This document shows positions 1 to 8,026 of a DNA stretch of 64,000 nt, piece after piece; the first letter of the stretch is position 1, and each line of letters opens with the position of its first letter. The notes under the pieces were generated by a model. It made no database searches, was not told the DNA's origin, and was given only the letters and a program-made list of their open reading frames with translations. Source of the DNA: Pseudofrankia sp. DC12 (GTDB lineage Bacteria; Actinomycetota; Actinomycetes; Frankiales; Frankiaceae). The stretch lies in assembly GCF_000966285.1 (NCBI RefSeq), contig NZ_KQ031391.1, positions 4,822,383-4,886,382 of the forward strand, given 5' to 3'. The position numbers and the translations under genes are program-made.

Positions 1-1717
1 GCAGCTTCTCGCCGACCCCGAGGCCGGTGTAGACGATCTCGGCCTTCTGGCCGCCGGTCTTGGCCGCGGCGCGGGTGGTCAGCCGCTCGGCGACGTCGAC
101 GATCCGCACCGGCTCGCCCATGTCGAGCACCAGGACGTCACCGCCGGAGCCGATCGCCCCCGCCTGCAGCACCAGCTCGACCGCCTCCTGGACGGTCATG
201 AAGTACCGGGTGACCTCCGCGTCGGTGACGGTGAGCGGACCGCCGGCGGCGAGCTGGCTGGCGAAGATCGTCAGGACTGAGCCGTTGCTGCCCAGCACGT
301 TGCCGAACCGCACGCTGACGTAGGGCAGGCGGTGCTCGGCGGCCACGTGCGCGGTGAGCCGCTCGGTGATCCGCTTCGAGTAGCCCAGTACGGACGACGG
401 GTCGGCGGCCTTGTCGGTGGAGATGTTGACCAGCCGCTCGACCCCGCTGGCCGCGGCCGCCTCCAGCACCGACAGCGTTCCCCAGACGTTGGTCTTCACC
501 GACTCGCCGGGGAAGCGCTCCAGCAGCGGCAGGTGCTTGAGCGCCGCGGCGTGGAACACGACCTCGGGGCGCCGCTCGGTGAACAGCGCGGAGACCATGT
601 CGACGTCCCGGATGTCACAGAGCACGACCGAGTCGTCATCAAGGCCGGTATGGCCGTGGAGCGAGAGCTGGACGGCCCGCAGCGCGGACTCGTCCCGGTC
701 GAGCATGACCAGCTCGGCCGGGCCGAAGCGGTGCACCTGGCGGCACAGCTCGGAGCCGATCGACCCGCCGGCGCCGGTCACCAGCACGCGCCGGCCCGCC
801 AGGTAGCCGGCGGTGGTGGCGACGTCGGTGCGGATCTGCCGGCGGCCCAGCAGGTCGTTGATGTCGATCTCCCGGATGTCGGTGACGTCGACGTTCCCGC
901 CGATCAGGTCGGCGACCCTGGGCAGCACCTTGACCGCGAGCCCCGCCACCTCGGCCAGCTCGCTGATCTCGCGCAGCAGGGCCGCGTCCGCGCTCGGGAT
1001 CGCGACCAGCAGGGTCGCGGCGCCGGTGGCCCTGGCGACCGGCGCGATCGCGTCCCGGCCGCCCCGGACCCGGACGCCGTGCAGCTGCAGGTTCCAGCAG
1101 CGCGGGTCGTCATCGAGCAGCGCGACCGGGTAGTACGGGCTGTCGGGCGTGCGCAGCATCGCGGCGAGCACCTGCTCGGCACCCTCGCCGGCCCCGAACA
1201 CGATCAGCGGCTCGGTGCCCTCGGGTGCGGGGCGGCGCAGCCGTTCCTCGGTGAGGCGGTAGAGGTAGCGGACCCCGAACATGACGGAGAGGGTGACCGT
1301 GCCCCCGAGCGGCGGCACCGACAGCGGGATCGGGCGCGGCTGGCCGAACGCGAAGACGGCGATCTCCAGGCCGATCACGGTCAGCGTGACCGAGGTCAGG
1401 ATGCTGAGGACCTCCTCGAACCCGCCGAACCGGTAGCGGCCGAGATAGAGGTGCAGCGCGGTTCCCACGAAGTGCAGCAGGCAGACCGCCAGCAGCACGA
1501 TCACCCAGAACCCGGGGTCCCGCAGCGTCGCGGCCTTGAAGTTGAGACGCCCGGTCTGAGCCGCGGCCAGGCCCGCCACCAGCGCCAGGCTGTCCAGGGT
1601 GATCTGGAGACCGACCCGCTGACGGAGCTCGAGCCGTGACACGAGTCGCGACACGCGCCGCGCGGCTGCCGCCGTCCACTGCGGTTCACGCGCGCCGTCT
1701 ACTCTACGTCTCCACAT
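1..1717 (-). CDS. FlaA1/CapD-type polysaccharide biosynthesis protein (nucleotide-sugar epimerase/dehydratase), 3' end outside window
   Basis: Membrane-anchored enzyme of the FlaA1/CapD family, which modifies UDP-linked sugars for exopolysaccharide or glycan synthesis. The frame stays open to base 1, giving about 572 residues; family members are 600-650, so roughly the last 50-80 residues are missing. Visible features: a hydrophobic N-terminal region with several membrane spans, a Rossmann motif TGAGGSIGSE (codons near 760-790), the STDKAADPSSVLGYSKR block holding the active-site residues (near 370-415), and at the edge the ending GLGVGEKL, matching the family GxRPGEKL. The ATG at 1717 has no clear Shine-Dalgarno sequence, so the start is the least certain point. 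It is divergent from the Wzz/BY-kinase-like gene, consistent with one polysaccharide locus. Confidence 0.9.
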   Translation of the reverse strand, partial: MWRRRVDGAREPQWTAAAARRVSRLVSRLELRQRVGLQITLDSLALVAGLAAAQTGRLNFKAATLRDPGFWVIVLLAVCLLHFVGTALHLYLGRYRFGGFEEVLSILTSVTLTVIGLEIAVFAFGQPRPIPLSVPPLGGTVTLSVMFGVRYLYRLTEERLRRPAPEGTEPLIVFGAGEGAEQVLAAMLRTPDSPYYPVALLDDDPRCWNLQLHGVRVRGGRDAIAPVARATGAATLLVAIPSADAALLREISELAEVAGLAVKVLPRVADLIGGNVDVTDIREIDINDLLGRRQIRTDVATTAGYLAGRRVLVTGAGGSIGSELCRQVHRFGPAELVMLDRDESALRAVQLSLHGHTGLDDDSVVLCDIRDVDMVSALFTERRPEVVFHAAALKHLPLLERFPGESVKTNVWGTLSVLEAAAASGVERLVNISTDKAADPSSVLGYSKRITERLTAHVAAEHRLPYVSVRFGNVLGSNGSVLTIFASQLAAGGPLTVTDAEVTRYFMTVQEAVELVLQAGAIGSGGDVLVLDMGEPVRIVDVAERLTTRAAAKTGGQKAEIVYTGLGVGEKL

Positions 1718-1943
1718 GACGCCATAGAGTAAGCGCAATCGATGGCGGATCCGTCGCTACCAGAGGGCCTCAGTTGACGGGCGTGGCGGGGGCACGGCGC
1801 GGCAGAACCGGGTGTCCCGGACAGGCAGCGCAGACCCCGTCCGGCGCAGACCCCGTCCGGCGCGGCCACCGGACCGGCGGCCGCGCGGCACGCCGCGGAC
1901 ACGACCCGACGGCACACGACGAGACGAAGAGGGTGGGCGACGG
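1718..1943. promoter_or_regulatory. Divergent intergenic region of the polysaccharide genes
   Basis: The 226 bp between the CapD-like and Wzz-like starts must hold promoters for both directions. It contains a perfect 16-bp tandem duplication at 1828-1859. An open frame reaches upstream to 1812 on the plus strand, but the residues are Arg/Pro-rich and lack family similarity, so I treat it as non-coding. No promoter hexamers are convincing. Confidence 0.4.
1828..1859. repeat. 16-bp perfect tandem repeat, two copies
   Basis: The unit GCGCAGACCCCGTCCG occurs twice head to tail upstream of the Wzz/BY-kinase-like gene. It is one of many short tandem duplications in this window. Confidence 0.8.
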
Positions 1944-3581
1944 GTGGAACTACGGGTGTACGCGCGCGTGCTGCGCCGTGGCTGGCTCCTCGTCCTGGCC
2001 CTCGCGGCGGCCGGCGGGCTGCTCTCGGCCGTGGTGACCTGGCAGGCGACCAGGACGTACGCCGCGACCGTGACCATGCTCGTCTCCACCGCCGGTGACG
2101 GCTCGAACGACTCGTCGGCCGACGACAGCGGGCAGCTCTCCCGGCAGCGGGTGAGGTCCTACGCGAAACTGGTCGCCAGCGACCGGGTCGCTGTCGCGGT
2201 GATTGGCCGGCTGCATCTGACCGAGAGCCCCGACGCGCTGCGCAGCCGGATCGTCACCCAGGCCGTGCCCGACACGCTACTGCTGCGGGTCAGCGTCCGC
2301 GATTCGAGCGCGTCGCGGGCCGAGCACCTCGCGGACGCCGTCGGGGCCGCGTTCTCCGCGGCGGTCGCCCAGACCGAGGCGCCCAGCCCGGGCCAGCGGC
2401 CGACTGCCCGGGTCACCGCCTGGGAGGCGGCGAAGCTGCCCGCCGGCCCGGTGACGCCGCGGCCGGCGCGTAACCTGGTGCTCGGCCTGCTCTTCGGCCT
2501 GGCCGCCGGCCTCGGCGCCATGTTCGTGCGGTACCGGCTTTACGCCGGCCACTGCGACGACGCTGAGGCCGCCGCGATCACCGGCCGGCCGGCCCTCGGG
2601 TCGATCGTCTTCGACCCCGAGGCCGCCCGCCGCCCGCTGATCGTGCACGCGAGCCCGCACTCGCCGCGGGCTGAGGGTTTCCGCCTCCTGCGCGCCAACC
2701 TGCGTTTCGCTGGCGTCGACGGCGGGCCACGCTCGATCGTCATCACCGGTTCCGGGCCCGACGAGGGCAGGTCGACGACCAGCTGCAACCTGGCGATCAC
2801 GCTGGCGCAGGCCGGCGCCCGGGTCTGCCTGCTGGAAGGCGACCTGCGCCGGCCGTCGTTCGCCGCATACCTCGGCGTCGACGTGACCGCTGGGCTCACC
2901 TCGGTGCTGATCGGCGCAGCCAAGCTCGACGACGTGCTGCAGCCGTGGCGCACCGGCCGCTATCCGGCGCTGGGCAGCACCGGCCCGTCTTTGGCCGTGC
3001 GAGATGCCGGCCCGTCTTTGGCCGCGGGAAGTGCTGGCCCGTCGTTTGCCGCTGGTGGCAGGGGCTGGCTCGGCGACGGCTGTGTCGATGTGCTGCCGAG
3101 CGGCCCGGTCCCACCGGACCCGAGTGAGCTGTTGGGCTCGCGCGCGATGGCTGAGCTCCTCGAGCAGCTCTCCGGGCGATATGACGTGGTGCTCGTCGAC
3201 GCGCCGCCGCTGCTCGCGACCTCCGACGCCACGGTGCTGGCTGGCCGGGCTGGTGGCACCCTGCTCGTCGTCCGGATCGGGCGGACCCGGCGGGCGCGGC
3301 TGCGCCGCGCGGCGGCGGCGCTGCGGTCGGTCGACGCCAGGGTGCTCGGCACCGTGCTGAACATGGTCCCGCCGCCGGGCTCTGTCGACGAGGAGCGGGG
3401 GCTGTTCGACGCCTTCCCCCCGCGCGGCCGCCGTCCCAGGGCCGAGCTGGCCCTGGCCGGGCGGCCCAGCGTGGCGCGGGCCGCCGACGCGGGCCCGCCC
3501 GATGGGCCGGTCAGCCTCACCCCCCTGCCCAACCAGCGCTCTGACGGGGAAAGCCTGATGACGGGGGCCACCACGCGATGA
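1944..3581 (+). CDS. Wzz/BY-kinase-like polysaccharide chain-length and tyrosine-autokinase family protein with altered Walker A
   Basis: Family role: control of polysaccharide chain length and export through an inner-membrane Wzz domain fused to a cytoplasmic P-loop tyrosine kinase. About 545 residues. Two membrane spans (about 14-32 and 175-197) bracket the Wzz domain; the P-loop domain follows. Walker A reads GSGPDEGRSTTS, with Arg276 where the family has the nucleotide-binding Lys (EGKST); Walker A' is LLEGDLRRP and Walker B is VVLVDAPP. The C-terminal tail has no tyrosine cluster, which true BY-kinases autophosphorylate. The GTG at 1944 was chosen because AGAGGG lies upstream and the protein then begins just before the first span. 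It carries an internal 27-bp x3 repeat and overlaps the DUF4012 gene by 4 bp, so the two are probably cotranscribed. Confidence 0.85.
   Translation: MELRVYARVLRRGWLLVLALAAAGGLLSAVVTWQATRTYAATVTMLVSTAGDGSNDSSADDSGQLSRQRVRSYAKLVASDRVAVAVIGRLHLTESPDALRSRIVTQAVPDTLLLRVSVRDSSASRAEHLADAVGAAFSAAVAQTEAPSPGQRPTARVTAWEAAKLPAGPVTPRPARNLVLGLLFGLAAGLGAMFVRYRLYAGHCDDAEAAAITGRPALGSIVFDPEAARRPLIVHASPHSPRAEGFRLLRANLRFAGVDGGPRSIVITGSGPDEGRSTTSCNLAITLAQAGARVCLLEGDLRRPSFAAYLGVDVTAGLTSVLIGAAKLDDVLQPWRTGRYPALGSTGPSLAVRDAGPSLAAGSAGPSFAAGGRGWLGDGCVDVLPSGPVPPDPSELLGSRAMAELLEQLSGRYDVVLVDAPPLLATSDATVLAGRAGGTLLVVRIGRTRRARLRRAAAALRSVDARVLGTVLNMVPPPGSVDEERGLFDAFPPRGRRPRAELALAGRPSVARAADAGPPDGPVSLTPLPNQRSDGESLMTGATTR
2980..3060 (+). 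repeat. 27-bp in-frame tandem repeat, three copies
   Basis: Three imperfect 27-bp copies starting at 2980, 3007 and 3034 encode three 9-residue units built on GPSLA (GPSLAVRDA, GPSLAAGSA, GPSFAAGGR) in the Wzz/BY-kinase-like protein. The insert lies between Walker A' and Walker B, in a region that is normally short, and probably forms a flexible loop. Confidence 0.85.
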
Positions 3582-5770
3582 CGACGGACCGAGCCGGCAA
3601 CCGAGCCGGCGGCACCAGCGCGCAGCCCGGCCCGGACGAGGCTGCCGCACCGGACGAGGCCCCCGCCCCGGACACCGCCGCCGCCGCCGGCGGCGGCGCC
3701 CAGGTGCCCGCGCAGCGCTCACCCGGCAATGCCTCAGGCCAGCCACTCGGCGCCGCCGCGGCGGACCTGGCAGATGCGGAGACGGTGGCGGCGGCTGTGC
3801 CAGCCGAGCGTCCTGCCGGCGGTGCCGGCGGTGCCGGCCGCCGCGCGGCCGAGCCCGCGACGGCCGGGAGTCCCTCGGCGGGACTTGGGCGGCGCGCGTT
3901 GGCGGCCGGGGCGCGGGTGGGCTCCTGGCCGAGCCGCGCGGTGCTCTGGCCATGGCGGCTGCGGCGGCCGAGCCGGCGGGCGCTGCTGGTAGGTGTGTGT
4001 GTCGCCCTGCCGGTGCTGGCCGTCTTCGGCTGGGTGGGTGTGCGCGGGCTGCTCGCCTACCACGAGCTGGCCCAGACCCGTTCCGGCCTGGCCCGGCTCG
4101 AACAGCGGCTGCTCGACGGCGACGTCCCGCCGCCTGCCCAGCTCGCCGCCGAGGTGAGCCGGATCGGCCGCCAGACCCACTCCGCCCGGAGCCTGACCGG
4201 TGACCCGGTGTGGTCCGTGGCCGGGCACCTGCCCGTTGTCGGGTGCCCGATGCGAGCGGCGCACGCGTTGGTAGTAGCCGTCGACGGGATGGCCTCGGGG
4301 GGGCTGCCGGCGATGGCCCAGGCCGCCGACGCGTTGAACCCGGCGTCGCTGCGGTCGGGAATGTCGATCGACCTGCTCGCGCTCGCGCGCGGCAAGGTGC
4401 CTGTCGACCGGTCCGCGGTCGCGGCCGGGCGGTTCCGCGCGATGCTCGACGACGTCCCGGGCTGTGGCTGGACCGGCCGCACCCTGGGCCTCACCCCGGC
4501 TCGCGACACGGCGGTGGCCCAGGCGCGCCGGCTCACCGGAGCGTTCGCCGGTCTGAAGCTCGCGATCCAGCTGGCACCGCCGATGCTCGGCGGTCAGGGC
4601 GAGCCGCGCCGTTACCTGTTGATCGTGCAGAACCCGGCCGAGTCCAGGGCCAACGGTGGGATCATCGGCGGGTTCGGGCTGCTCACGGCCCAGAACGGGA
4701 AACTGAGCCTCGACAACATCTCCGGCAACGGGCAGCTGCCGCCGCTGCGAGCCGGCTCGCCACTGCTCACTCACTCGATGCTGCCGGCGGACCTGACTGC
4801 GCGCTACGGCCCATATGATCCGGCCCGAATCTGGGCCAACGCCAACCTGACGCCCGACTACCCGACGGCCGGCCGGTTCTACTCGGGCCTGTACCAGGGC
4901 GGCACCGGCACCAGCGTAGATGGCACCATCAGCATCGACCCGACCGCGCTGTCCTATCTCCTGGGCGCCACGAGACCGGCCGTCATGCCGGACGGCAGAG
5001 TGATCACCGCGGGGAATCTCGTCAAGCTGGTCGAGTCGGACGCGTACTCGCTGATCAACGGTGAAGGCCCCCGCGACCAGTTCTTCGCCGACGTCGGCAA
5101 GGCTGTCTACCAGGCGGTGACGGCCGGCGGTGGGAACACGGCCGGCCTGCTGGAGGCGCTCGGGCGCTCGGTGGGCGAGGGCCGGCTGCTGGTGTCAAGC
5201 AACCACGCCGACGAGGAAAAGGTGCTGGCCACGACCTCGCTGGGTGGCGCGCTTCCCACCGGGCCCGGGCCTTTCCTGGCCGTACTGACCCAGAACTCCG
5301 CGGCCAGCAAGCTCGACTACTGGGCCCGTCGGACGGTCGACTACCGGTGGCAGCCGCGCCCGGATGGCAGCGGCATCGCGATCATCACGGTGCAGGTGCT
5401 CAACGCGGCTCCGGACGGCCTGCCCGACTACGTGCGCTACCGGCTGGACCTCGGCGGGCCGGGGGGAAACCCGGACGGGCAGAACAAAGTCTGGCTGTCC
5501 GTCTACACGGGTGTGGGCAGCCAGCTGCTGGCCTCCAGCCTCGACGGCCGGCCGACGACCCTGGCCCGCGACACGGAGGCCGGGCACCCCATCGCCTCAA
5601 CGTTCCTGTCGTTGGACAGGGGAAAGCCCAGGACGCTCGTGCTGGAGGTCTGGGAGCCCGCGGGCGGCCCGGTGCTCACCGTGCGTCAACAGCCTTTGGT
5701 GAAGCCAGCGCAGTTCACCGTCGAAGGGCTCGCTGTTCGCCGCCCATGGTCACTCTCTGCAGGCAAGTGA
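3578..5770 (+). CDS. DUF4012 domain-containing membrane-anchored protein
   Basis: 730 residues. The first 130 are Ala/Pro/Gly-rich and look disordered; one membrane span follows (about 133-155, LLVGVCVALPVLAVFGWVGV), then a long extracytoplasmic part. The segment LLIVQNPAESRANGGIIGGFGLL is typical of DUF4012, a family of unknown biochemical function that is common beside exopolysaccharide genes in high-GC Gram-positives. The start codon overlaps the stop of the Wzz/BY-kinase-like gene (ATGA), so translation is probably coupled. From context I infer a role in assembly or surface attachment of polysaccharide; no catalytic motif was recognised. Confidence 0.85.
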   Translation: MTTDRAGNRAGGTSAQPGPDEAAAPDEAPAPDTAAAAGGGAQVPAQRSPGNASGQPLGAAAADLADAETVAAAVPAERPAGGAGGAGRRAAEPATAGSPSAGLGRRALAAGARVGSWPSRAVLWPWRLRRPSRRALLVGVCVALPVLAVFGWVGVRGLLAYHELAQTRSGLARLEQRLLDGDVPPPAQLAAEVSRIGRQTHSARSLTGDPVWSVAGHLPVVGCPMRAAHALVVAVDGMASGGLPAMAQAADALNPASLRSGMSIDLLALARGKVPVDRSAVAAGRFRAMLDDVPGCGWTGRTLGLTPARDTAVAQARRLTGAFAGLKLAIQLAPPMLGGQGEPRRYLLIVQNPAESRANGGIIGGFGLLTAQNGKLSLDNISGNGQLPPLRAGSPLLTHSMLPADLTARYGPYDPARIWANANLTPDYPTAGRFYSGLYQGGTGTSVDGTISIDPTALSYLLGATRPAVMPDGRVITAGNLVKLVESDAYSLINGEGPRDQFFADVGKAVYQAVTAGGGNTAGLLEALGRSVGEGRLLVSSNHADEEKVLATTSLGGALPTGPGPFLAVLTQNSAASKLDYWARRTVDYRWQPRPDGSGIAIITVQVLNAAPDGLPDYVRYRLDLGGPGGNPDGQNKVWLSVYTGVGSQLLASSLDGRPTTLARDTEAGHPIASTFLSLDRGKPRTLVLEVWEPAGGPVLTVRQQPLVKPAQFTVEGLAVRRPWSLSAGK

Positions 5771-5867
5771 TCTCGCGAGGTGCGTGACACTCAACGTCAC
5801 TCTGCGTAACCTCTGCGTAGTCAATCCTCCGACTGCTTGCACTGATCACCCCATGGGGAGTGCCTCA
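5771..5867 (+). promoter_or_regulatory. Leader of the LPFTG surface-protein gene with an 11-bp direct repeat
   Basis: Two adjacent near-identical copies, CTCTGCGTAAC and CTCTGCGTAGT, lie about 50-70 bp before the start codon. A good ribosome site, GGGGAG, sits at 5855-5860, 7 nt before the ATG. The repeat may be a regulator site; that is inference. Confidence 0.35.
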
Positions 5868-6986
5868 ATGAAACTCCGCGCGCTAGGAGTCGCGCTGCTC
5901 GCCAGCTGCGGGCTCGCGCTCGCCGTACTGCCGGCGTCCGTGGCCGCCGCGGTCGACGACCCAATGTCCGTGACCAGCCCGGTCACCTCCGAATTCAGTC
6001 CGCCGCCGGCGACCGGCATGGACCCGGCGGCCGTGACTGGTCCGGACGGCCCCGAGGCCGGTCGGTCGCCCGGGACGGGCGAGGACCCGGCGGCCGTGAC
6101 CGGTCCTGACGACCCCGAGGCCGGTCAGTCGCCGACGACTGGCATCGACCCGAGCTCGGTCATGAGCTCGTCCATCCTCGACGACAAGACGCCGCCTGCT
6201 GCCGGCCCGTACCCGCCCTCTGAGAGCTGCGGCGGCCTCACCGGAGCCCTGTCGGTGAACAGGTCCGTGCTCATCGTCGGCGAGTCGGTCGTGTTCAGCG
6301 CCTGTGGCTTCATCCCGCGTGCGCACATCACCATCACGGTCAACGGTTCCAGCATCGGGGCCGTCACCGCGGACACCAATGGCGACATCGTTGGCGAAGC
6401 TGCGTTCAAGCAGATCGGCAGGGCGACGATCACGGCCACCGGTGAGGGCCGCCAGCACCTCGGCATCCTCGGCGACATCGACAACGGCCCCGGCATCAAC
6501 GTCGGCCTCGCCGCCCCGGTCGGGACCGCGTCGATCACCCGCATCGTCTCCGTCGAGGTGAACGTCCTCGACCACAACGGCAGGGACATCAACGGGACCT
6601 TCATCCCGATCCCGATCCCGATCTTCATTGGTGGGAACGACGGCAGGAACAACTGCATCAACAAGGACGGTAGGACCGGCCTCGCGGCCGTCGACGACAA
6701 GAACAACATCGACGACAAGAACAACAAGGACGGCAACAACAAGGACGGCGTGAACTGCGTCGGTGGCGTCGGTGTCGGTGTCGTCGGTGTGGGCGTCGGC
6801 GGCGGTGGTGTCGGTGGTGCTGGTGGTGCTGGTGGTGCCACCCCGGCCGGCGGGGCGCTGCCCTTCACCGGTGTGGAGACCGGCGCCATGGCGTCCATCG
6901 CGCTCGCGCTGCTCGGCGGCGGTCTGCTGCTGCGCGTCGCGGCTCGGCGGCGGCGGAACACCCTCAGCGCGCACACCGAGGGCTGA
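5868..6986 (+). CDS. Secreted, sortase-type (LPFTG) cell-wall-anchored low-complexity protein
   Basis: 372 residues. An N-terminal signal peptide (MKLRALGVALLASCGLALAV...ASVAAA) is followed by three imperfect repeats around DPAAVTGPD, then a compact domain with regularly spaced Cys. Next come an Asn/Asp/Lys-rich stretch (repeated DDKNN) and a Gly/Val-rich stretch. The tail is a classic sorting signal: LPFTG at 331-335, a hydrophobic span, and RRRR near the end. This predicts covalent attachment to peptidoglycan by a sortase, which is not in this window. The ATG at 5868 was chosen because GGGGAG precedes it and the signal peptide starts there. Its position after the polysaccharide genes suggests a surface-coat protein. 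No homologous function is recognised. Confidence 0.8.
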   Translation: MKLRALGVALLASCGLALAVLPASVAAAVDDPMSVTSPVTSEFSPPPATGMDPAAVTGPDGPEAGRSPGTGEDPAAVTGPDDPEAGQSPTTGIDPSSVMSSSILDDKTPPAAGPYPPSESCGGLTGALSVNRSVLIVGESVVFSACGFIPRAHITITVNGSSIGAVTADTNGDIVGEAAFKQIGRATITATGEGRQHLGILGDIDNGPGINVGLAAPVGTASITRIVSVEVNVLDHNGRDINGTFIPIPIPIFIGGNDGRNNCINKDGRTGLAAVDDKNNIDDKNNKDGNNKDGVNCVGGVGVGVVGVGVGGGGVGGAGGAGGATPAGGALPFTGVETGAMASIALALLGGGLLLRVAARRRRNTLSAHTEG

Positions 6987-7005
6987 GCGAGGTCGAACCG
7001 CCTCA

Positions 7006-7033
7006 CCGTCAGCTGGTAGCCGCCAGCTGACGG
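7006..7033 (+). terminator. Hairpin just after the LPFTG gene
   Basis: An 11-bp perfect stem (CCGTCAGCTGG pairing with CCAGCTGACGG) with a 6-nt loop begins 20 nt after the stop codon. There is no U-tract, as is common for actinobacterial terminators. Confidence 0.6.
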
Positions 7034-7147
7034 GAGCCGCCCGGCTTGCACCTCGAGCGGCTCGGTGTCCCTCAGCGACACGGCAGAGGGCCTGACGGGC
7101 GGCCGGCTGCCAGGCCCAGGCCAGGCAGCCGGCGCCTGAACCAGGAA

Positions 7148-7177
7148 GGGCCGCTCCCGCGGACGTGGGAGCGGCCC
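7148..7177. terminator. Strong hairpin between convergent LPFTG and sdhB genes
   Basis: An 11-bp perfect stem, GGGCCGCTCCC pairing with GGGAGCGGCCC, with an 8-nt loop is followed by GTTCCTTGTTT on the plus strand. It is placed to stop transcription from both sides. Confidence 0.75.
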
Positions 7178-7260
7178 GTTCCTTGTTTCGCGGCCTTGCC
7201 CAGCCGGAAGCCGAGCCCACCCGGGCCCGGCTTCCCCTGGGCCGGCCGCTGGCTCCGTCG

Positions 7261-8025
7261 TCAGGCGCCGTCCCCCGAGCCGCGGTGCAGCCGGCGGCCG
7301 ATCGCGGCTATCGGGTCGTAGGACGCGTCCACGACCCGCTCCTTGAGCGGGATGATGCCGTTGTCGGTGATCTTGATATGTTCCGGGCAGACCTCGGTGC
7401 AGCACTTGGTGATATTGCAGTAGCCGATGCCGGCCTCGGCCCGCAGCAGGTCGCGGCGGTCGTTGGTGTCCAGCGGGTGCATCTCCAGCTCGGCGTACCG
7501 GATCATCAGGCGCGGGCCGGCGAAGACCTTCTTGTTGTCCTCGTGGTCGCGGATCACATGGCAGACGTTCTGGCACATGAAGCACTCGATGCACTTGCGG
7601 AACTCCTGGACGCGGTCCACGTCCGTCTGGGCCATCCGGTGGTGGCCGTCGTCGCCGGTCGGCCTCCCCGGGGCGAAGGTGGGCACCTCCTCGGCCTTCT
7701 CGTAGTTGAACGTCACGTCGGTGACCAGGTCGCGCACCACCGGGAAGGCGCGCAGCGGGGTGATCGTCACTGTCTCGCCCGGCTCGAACAGGTTCAGCCG
7801 GGTCATGCACATCAGCCGGGGCCTCCCGTTCACCTCGGCCGAGCACGACCCGCACTTGCCGGCCTTGCAGTTCCACCGGACGGCCAGGTCGTTCGCCTGG
7901 GACGCCTGCAGCCGGTGCACCGCGTCGAGGACGACCATGCCCTCCTCGACGTCGACGGTGAAGTCCTGCAGCCCGCCGCCGTCGGCGTCACCGCGCCACA
8001 CCCGCAGCGCGAGCTCGTAGCCCAT
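7261..8025 (-). CDS. sdhB: Succinate dehydrogenase/fumarate reductase iron-sulfur subunit
   Basis: 254 residues. This subunit passes electrons from the SdhA flavin to quinone through three clusters. The [2Fe-2S] ligands are Cys53, 58, 61 and 73 (CKAGKCGSC...C). Two ferredoxin-like groups follow: CIECFMCQNVC (Cys145-155) and CNITKCCTEVC (Cys203-213). These hold the [4Fe-4S] and [3Fe-4S] clusters. The ATG lies one base after the sdhA stop, so translation is coupled. It is the last gene of the sdhC-sdhA-sdhB operon, with a shared terminator at 7148-7177. All cluster ligands expected for the family are present. Confidence 0.96.
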   Translation of the reverse strand: MGYELALRVWRGDADGGGLQDFTVDVEEGMVVLDAVHRLQASQANDLAVRWNCKAGKCGSCSAEVNGRPRLMCMTRLNLFEPGETVTITPLRAFPVVRDLVTDVTFNYEKAEEVPTFAPGRPTGDDGHHRMAQTDVDRVQEFRKCIECFMCQNVCHVIRDHEDNKKVFAGPRLMIRYAELEMHPLDTNDRRDLLRAEAGIGYCNITKCCTEVCPEHIKITDNGIIPLKERVVDASYDPIAAIGRRLHRGSGDGA

Positions 8026-8026
8026 C

